This document shows, one piece after another, positions 59,027 through 64,000 of a stretch of 64,000 nucleotides of DNA; the first letter of the stretch is position 1, and each line of letters begins with the position of its first letter. Source of the stretch: Hansfordia pulvinata (taxonomy: Eukaryota; Ascomycota; Sordariomycetes; Xylariales); contig BJKQ01000014.1 of the NCBI GenBank assembly GCA_006538405.1, positions 1 through 64,000 on the forward strand. Reading direction: 5' to 3'. Made by a program: the position numbers and the translations under genes. The notes beneath the pieces were generated by a model that was given only the letters and a program-made list of their open reading frames with translations, did no database searches and had not been told where the DNA came from.

Positions 59027-60138
59027 TCGGGCCCGGCCGTATGTAGACTCACTGCTTCCAAGTTAGTTTCTGTACGCTAACACGACTTACAGGCTTCGAG
59101 GAGGACATCAGGTGCCGCTATTGTGATTCTCACGTTGGCGATGGCGACGGGAGCCAAGGGAGACCTCGCGTTACACGGCTCGTGTTGGTCGTTGTCCGAG
59201 GCTGCACTGGGTCGAGTAGAAGGTTCCGACCCTCATCCGGGAGAGTGCAAGGCCGACTGGAGCCGGGCTGGGTTTACACCACTTAATCTCCCGTATCACC
59301 AAGCGAACACCTCAAAGACCATGCCCCGCCAGTACACTGCAAGCCTCGCGGGCTCTGTGTTGCAATTTCAGGGCAGATGGCGAGTCTTTATCTATATAGA
59401 ACTCGAAACAATTCATGGTTTTTCTTTCTTTCGTTTCGCCTTCACAACGCCGCTCTGGCCATATAAGTGAAGTCGCCTATCGCCATTTGCTGCGCGAGGG
59501 GTTTAAGTCTAACGGGCTCACGAATGCATCATTCCCGAGACAGCCCCTTTTAAAGAACTCTCAGAGCTGGCTGCGTGAACAATAGGCCATGAAGCAAGTC
59601 TTGGACAACCCGACTCTGGTTGACTTCCCATCTGCCTTGCCTGCTGCTCCATGATGCCTGAGGAATGTTATTACCTTGCATCTCGTGTACGGCCACATTC
59701 TGTAGAAAGCAGGAGGAAGCCCCCGGACAGGTGGTTACATCCATGGATGTGCCTGGATACCACCTGTACCTAAGGTACTCCTGCAGGCACCTAGCAACCC
59801 CTCTGAGCCCTGAGACTGGGGATTTCAGGGTCCGGAGCGCTAAAATTTAGGGAGCGCGACCCCGCAGACCCGCCCTGGCGCAGCCCTACGAGCACTGCCC
59901 GAGGCCATTTCAAACTGGAGGGCTGAATGGAAGTCACCTGTAGATGCCCTCACCTGCTCATGTACTCGTTGGCGTCTAATTGTTCGACGGCAGCCATCCG
60001 ACGGTGGGCTCAGTCATCTCCTCGGTCCTTGCCCTGGGCCATCACAGTCCATGCACTTGGCCTCTTGTTTTGCCTCCCGCAAACTTCCATGCCGCTTCAA
60101 CACGTCTGCAAAACGACTCCCAGTTGGTGGCCAACAAC
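59027..60138. other. Intergenic region, with possible second exon of the small Cys-rich gene
   Basis: The first 65 bases contain the intron-like sequence; 59093-59283 could be coding for the small gene if one base is missing upstream. The rest up to the TGT start is promoter and has GGTACC motifs near 59765. No other gene is supported. Confidence 0.45.
59039..59092 (+). other. Canonical 54-bp intron sequence
   Basis: Donor GTATGT, branch site GCTAAC about 13 bases before the end, and acceptor TTACAG. The three signals together are unlikely by chance, so a spliced transcript is inferred. Confidence 0.65.
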
Positions 60139-61769
60139 ATGGCTGACGAGCCCCCCTGCTCATCCTCGTCCCCAGCGATGACGTTTGAGCTGGTGGCCCG
60201 GTGCTCTGTAAGTGCGCCTCACCTCGCCCAGAGGCTGTTCCCACTGACCGTCCCAGGGCCAGTCCCGGGGAGGGGTTCCTGATCGCGCTTCCTCGGGGTG
60301 TCTGTCCGACTTGCTGAGCTGACCCTTGTTGCAGACAACGCGAGCGCGGGCGTCCAACCTGGTGCTACCCCACGGCCCGGTATCCCTGCCCACCTTCATG
60401 CCAGTCGCCACGCAGGCGTCGCTCAAGGGCCTGACGCCCGAGCAGCTCGAGGAGACGGGGTGCCGCCTGTGCCTCAACAACACGTACCACCTGGGCCTCA
60501 AGCCCGGAAAGGAGGTCCTCGACGCCGTAGGGGGCGCCCACCGGCTGCAGGGCTGGAGCCACAACATCCTCACGGATAGCGGAGGGTACGTGGCTTCTTC
60601 CTCCTCCTCCTCTTCTGCCTCCTCCTCCTCCTCCTCCAACAACAACAACAACAACAGCAGCAGCAGAAGCAACAGCAACAATGACAATGACAAGGACAAG
60701 GACAAGCCAAACCCGGAACTGGACCCGGACCGCTGGCGCGTGCCCCCTCGAGAGGCGGAAACGTCCCTGACAGCAGACAGCAGTTTCCAGATGGTCAGCC
60801 TCCTCAAGCTCGCCGACATCACCGAGGACGGCGTCCGCTTCCTCAGCCCCCACGACGGCACGCCCATGCTGCTGACCCCGGAGCACTCGATCGCGCTGCA
60901 GAACAGCATCGGCAGCGACATCATCATGCAGCTCGACGACGTGCTCGTCACCACGTCGCCCGACGCCGCGCGCATGCGCGAGGCCATGGAGCGCAGCGTG
61001 CGCTGGCTGGACCGGTGCGCTGCTGCGCACCGGAGGCCGGGCTCGCAGAGCCTCTTCTGCATCGTCCAGGGCGGGCTGGACCTGGACATGCGGCGCGAGT
61101 GCTGCGCGCGCATGGCGGAGCGCGACACCCCCGGGTCGCCATCGGCGGGCTGAGCGGCGGCGAGGCCAAGGCCGACTACTGCCGCGTCGTCGCCGCCTGC
61201 ACCGAGATGCTGCCCCCGCTCAAGCCCCGCTACGTCATGGGCGTCGGGTACCCGGAGGACCTGGTCGTCAGCGTCGCGCTGGGCGCCGACATGTTCGACT
61301 GCGTGTGGCCGACGCGCACTGCCCGGTTCGGCAACGCCGTCACCCGCCGCGGGGTCCTCAACCTGCGCAACGCGCGCTTCGCCGCCGAGTTCGGCCCCAT
61401 CGAGGACGGCTGCGGGTGCCCGTGCTGCCGCCGGGGTGACGGCGGCCGGGGGGAGAGGCCGAGGATGGCGGAGGCGGCGATGGGAAAGGGGGAGGGGGTG
61501 TCGGAGGCGGCGCACTCGGCGTCACCCGCAGTTTCGTCCACCACAACACGGGCAAGGAGACTGTCGCCGCCCACCTGCTGACCATGCATAATCTGTGGTA
61601 CCAGATGAACCTCATGCGGGAGGTGCGCGCCGCCATTGTGGCTGACGAGTTCCCGGCTTTCCTGAGGCGCTTCTTTGCCAACCTGTATCCGGACAAGGCC
61701 GACTACCCGACGTGGGCTGTTGATGCGCTGAGAGGCGTCGGCGTTGACCTTCTGTCGGGAGATACGTGA
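60139..61769 (+). CDS. tRNA-guanine (queuine) transglycosylase, catalytic subunit; two apparent -1 frameshifts
   Basis: Exons are 60139-60207, 60335-60585 and 60784-61769. Intron 1 is 127 bp (GTAAGT, CTGAC, GCAG); intron 2 is 198 bp, starts GTACGT and ends GCAG. Splicing rebuilds [18 protein letters not shown], the conserved active-site motif. Other hallmarks are [54 protein letters not shown], and [15 protein letters not shown] with the nucleophilic Asp. The zinc motif is C-x-C-x2-C (CGCPCC), with the distant His in HLLTMHNLW. The enzyme swaps guanine-34 for queuine in tRNAs with GUN anticodons. Two frame changes break exon 3: near 61131 (CCCCCGGG) and between about 61440 and 61530 (G-rich, Gly-rich insert). 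Each equals one missing base. The conserved residues on both sides argue for an assembly error. Met-14 (60178) is an alternative start. Confidence 0.88.
60586..60783 (+). repeat. Stop-free intron 2 of TGT with Ser/Asn-type microsatellite
   Basis: The intron is 198 bases (66 codons) with no in-frame stop. It holds TCC/TCT triplets, then AAC and AGC triplets, then GACAAG repeats. Retention would insert about 66 low-complexity residues into the active-site motif, so the splice is strongly supported by homology. Confidence 0.8.
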
Positions 61770-62678
61770 GCATAACAGGGGGTTTCTCCATTGATCAACG
61801 AGCTGATGGTCGCGTTTAGCTTTGGTTCTACAGATACCTTGCGGATGCATACACATGAATAGAGCATAGACAGTTGCTGCAGCTGCAATACACTGCGATG
61901 CATCACCTGGAATCGCCCCTACACATCAATGTCGGAATGCTCTACTCGAGTCGTGTGCCAGGTGGAAGCTCAGTGGAGATTATAACCGATTCTCAACTAT
62001 GAGCTACCGTCAACTTGAATAGAATACCCGCCTGTCTGGGGTGAGCTTGCTATACCACGTCCAGATTACAGTGTTCTTCCAGCCCTATTCTCCTGGCAGG
62101 ATGACCAGCTTCCATGAAGCGTGTTCTTGCAGTCAATCTTCGGGTCTGAACATCAACGAATAAATGCTACAGACAAACGGCCTAAAAAACAAACGGCCAA
62201 AAAGCCGAGGGATGGCGACCTTGCATTACAAAGCGAAAGTCCTGACCGAACAGACTCCTGAGGCAAACAAGCCCGCTGAAGGGGTCCGGCGCCGGTCCCG
62301 GGGAGACGAACCTCAATACGTCTTCCCATTACTGGCGGAGCTGCGCGCGCCGTCTCCGTCCGCACTCCGTACCGTTGTCGCGGCCGCCTCCGTAACGTCG
62401 TCACCTGCGTCTGTTGTCTGTGCTGCCCCTCCATCCATCCACCGCCACCACCTGCATCCATCCCTCGATTGAACCAACCCCACATCCGGCCATCCATCTC
62501 CCACCACACACTACCATCAACAAACACACCACATATCCCTCCTGGCAACCACACTGACAACGCCTATTTGTACTCTTTCCCCATCGTCACGGACAAAGTG
62601 CACCTTGGCCTGACCGAAACTCATCCCTCGCCTCCCTTCGAAACCCCAAGTCTTCCAAACCCCAGACGCCCCGCGACA
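61770..62678. other. Intergenic region
   Basis: It holds the 3' UTR of the TGT gene and the promoter of the next gene, both on the plus strand. Only short overlapping frames. Confidence 0.55.
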
Positions 62679-62873
62679 ATGCCGGTCGGGGCCAAGTCGA
62701 AGAAGAAGCCGGTGGTGGCCGACTCGTGGGAGGACGAGTCTTCGGGCTCCGACAATGACAACGACAGCACAGCACCGGCCGCCGCCCCCTCTGCCTCCTC
62801 CGCCAGCGACGCCGCCGCCACCACACCCGCGACCAGAATCGACGACTACCACGATGACGACACACCCGGGCCC

Positions 62874-62904
<31 letters not shown>

Positions 62905-63163
62905 AGACGAGACGGCCCGCGGCGGCAGACGCGGAGGAGGACGGGAGGAGCGCCGGCGGCGGCCGGAGAAGACGGACGCGGTGGCGCGGCGCATGATCGC
63001 GGGGGCGCTGGGCCTGCGGGCGCCGCGGGCGACCGAGGAGCAGCGGGCGTACGACCGCGCGGTGCGCGAGAAGGAGCGCCGGCGGCGGGACGAGGAGCGC
63101 GAGGCCGAGCGCCGGCGCGAGGAGGAAGCACGGCGCGCCAAGGCCGCCATCTGGGAGGACTGA
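62679..63163 (+). CDS. Small highly charged protein, one apparent -1 frameshift
   Basis: Starts MPVGAKSKKKPVVADSWEDE in a good context (CGACAATGC) and ends REEEARRAKAAIWED. The first part has an acidic Ser/Asp stretch and a CAG/GCA run encoding poly-Ala (62876-62903). The second part (KTDAVARRMIAGALGLRAP, then EEQRAYDRAVREKERRR) is a strongly charged helix, likely a coiled coil. The two halves lie in frames that differ by one missing base, with the change near 62930-62965. The pattern of acidic head plus Arg/Glu-rich helix ending in W-E-D looks like a conserved fungal protein, but I cannot name it. About 161 residues if repaired. Confidence 0.6.
62876..62903 (+). repeat. CAG/GCA trinucleotide run in coding DNA
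   Basis: About nine CAG units, read as poly-Ala (GCA) in the frame of the gene at 62679. Confidence 0.85.
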
Positions 63164-63611
63164 GGAGGAGACGAAGGAGGACGGGGCCGGGGGAGATCAT
63201 TGGGAGGCTGCCGCTGTTGTTGCTGCTGTTGCTTCTGCGTAAAAGGGGGGAGCATGTGAGGGACGGGGCCGAAAATGCACAAGTCAGACATGGCGCGGCT
63301 GGTGTGGACTTTCATACGGGAAATCTGGACGCATGCTGACGACTCGAGCTGGGAAAGATGGAAGGCGGCCAGCGCGCACCGGGGGACGTACAGGTTGGAT
63401 TTATTGGATCTAAAAAGCGGTGTTATGTTCAGGGTCGCATGTGGCCGCCGTCGATTCTGCGTACATTCCCCTGGTTTCTAGCCAACTGCTTGAACCCACG
63501 TGTAAAGTCATCACGGGTTACCTGTCACGCCGCCCACCAACGAGAGGAGGCGCGCTCTGCGGTGCAATACTCTACGCCTTCCCGGCCTCTCTGCGCAGGC
63601 GCTCTTCCCTT
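63164..63611. other. Convergent intergenic region
   Basis: It lies between the 3' ends of the 62.7-kb gene and the gene running off the right edge. I see nothing else in it. Confidence 0.55.
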
Positions 63612-64000
63612 TCAGTCCCGGGTCCACGCGGTGCCCGCCGACGCAGCGGGAGCGGAAGCGGCAGCGGCAGCAGCGGCATCACCTCCGCTCATCTCTTCCT
63701 CCGCGTAGACGCACGGCTTGCCCTGCCACGTGAGCACGAGCCTCTCCCTCTGCCCCTCCTCGCCGTCCTGCTCACCCACCGCTGCCGCCGGTGCTCCGCC
63801 GCCGCCGCCGACGCCGCAGAACTGCACCGCGACGCCGACGCCGCGCAGCCCCTCGTCGTCGGCGCGGCGGTTCCACAGCATCTGCTGCAGCGCGCCGCCG
63901 GGCGAGCACGACACGTAGCCCATGGGCCAGCGGCTGCGGGCCAGGGCGTCGCGCATGCCCTTGGTGGCGGGCCGCGGCGCGACCAGCATCGCCATCAGGC
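63612..64000 (-). CDS. Unidentified protein, C-terminal part (gene continues beyond the right edge)
   Basis: The minus-strand frame is open to the window edge and ends at 63612. It reads MLVAPRPATKGMRDALARSR, WPMGYVSCSPGGALQQMLWN, RRADDEGLRGVGVAVQFCG, a Gly/Ala-rich loop, then RLVLTWQGKPCVYAEEE and an Ala-rich tail. The W-P-x-G-Y-V and L-x-W-x-G-K-P-C-V-Y segments look structured and gene-like, but I recognise no family. The 5' part is outside the window. Confidence 0.6.
   Translation of the reverse strand, partial: LMAMLVAPRPATKGMRDALARSRWPMGYVSCSPGGALQQMLWNRRADDEGLRGVGVAVQFCGVGGGGGAPAAAVGEQDGEEGQRERLVLTWQGKPCVYAEEEMSGGDAAAAAAASAPAASAGTAWTRD

Noticed and set aside
60160..61515. 451-codon minus-strand frame
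   Set aside because: It is antisense to the TGT gene and is low-complexity (poly-Leu and poly-Glu from the microsatellite).
14369..61769. DUS4 and TGT as a tRNA-modification cluster
   Set aside because: They lie 45 kb apart with unrelated genes between them, so co-occurrence in the window is not evidence of clustering.

Overview
The window reads as a gene-rich stretch of chromosome from a filamentous ascomycete. The supporting signs are short introns (about 55-200 bp) with GTAAGT/GTGAGT-like donors and CTAAC/CTGAC branch points, high GC in coding DNA, single genes rather than operons, and a gene set typical of Sordariomycetes. The GGTACC-rich, CGAGTAC-dotted intergenic DNA fits Hypocreales, but that placement is inference. 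I could not search any database.

Layout. 0-0.2 kb: tail of an oligopeptide (OPT) transporter. 0.2-5.6 kb: non-coding, with a 443-bp foldback element whose two arms differ mainly by transitions. 5.6-8.3 kb: an 886-residue fungal-specific disordered/coiled-coil protein. 9.5-13.1 kb (-): a two-exon SNF2-type helicase with a 37-residue tandem duplication. 14.4-15.9 kb: tRNA dihydrouridine synthase 4. 17.6-19.2 kb (-): a cyclin K/T-type (Pch1-like) cyclin. 20.3-22.0 kb (-): the spliceosomal WD40 protein PRP4. 23.0-23.7 kb (-): a small secreted Cys-rich protein. 25.1-26.8 kb (-): a secreted DOMON plus cytochrome b561 redox protein. 26.8-33.4 kb: a gene-free stretch. 33.4-35.0 kb (-): an AGC kinase of S6K/Psk1 type. 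39.4-40.1 kb (-): a secreted 12-Cys protein with a duplicated motif. 43.1-46.8 kb (-): the SH3/actin-patch protein Bbc1. 48.4-48.9 kb: a second foldback (MITE-like) element. 50.6-51.9 kb: an RTR1/RPAP2-type CTD phosphatase. 52.7-53.2 kb (-): ribosomal protein eS17. 53.9-55.3 kb (-): mitoribosomal MRP51. 56.5-57.3 kb: a NECAP endocytic protein. 58.8 kb: a small Cys-rich protein gene with a TATA box. 60.1-61.8 kb: tRNA-guanine transglycosylase (queuine insertion). 62.7-63.2 kb: a small charged conserved-looking protein. 63.6 kb to the end (-): the 3' part of an unidentified gene.

The genes do not form one pathway. Several touch RNA polymerase II and RNA processing (cyclin, RTR1, PRP4), tRNA modification (DUS4, TGT), translation (eS17, MRP51) and endocytosis (Bbc1, NECAP). 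I see no secondary-metabolite cluster, CRISPR array, rRNA gene or convincing tRNA.

A striking feature is that four otherwise well-preserved genes (DUS4 three times, PRP4, TGT twice, and the 62.7-kb gene) are broken by frame changes that are all equivalent to one missing base, mostly at G/C runs. Undercalled homopolymers in the assembly are the simplest explanation. The most interesting biological candidates are the duplicated-motif secreted protein at 39.4 kb and the two unrelated foldback elements.
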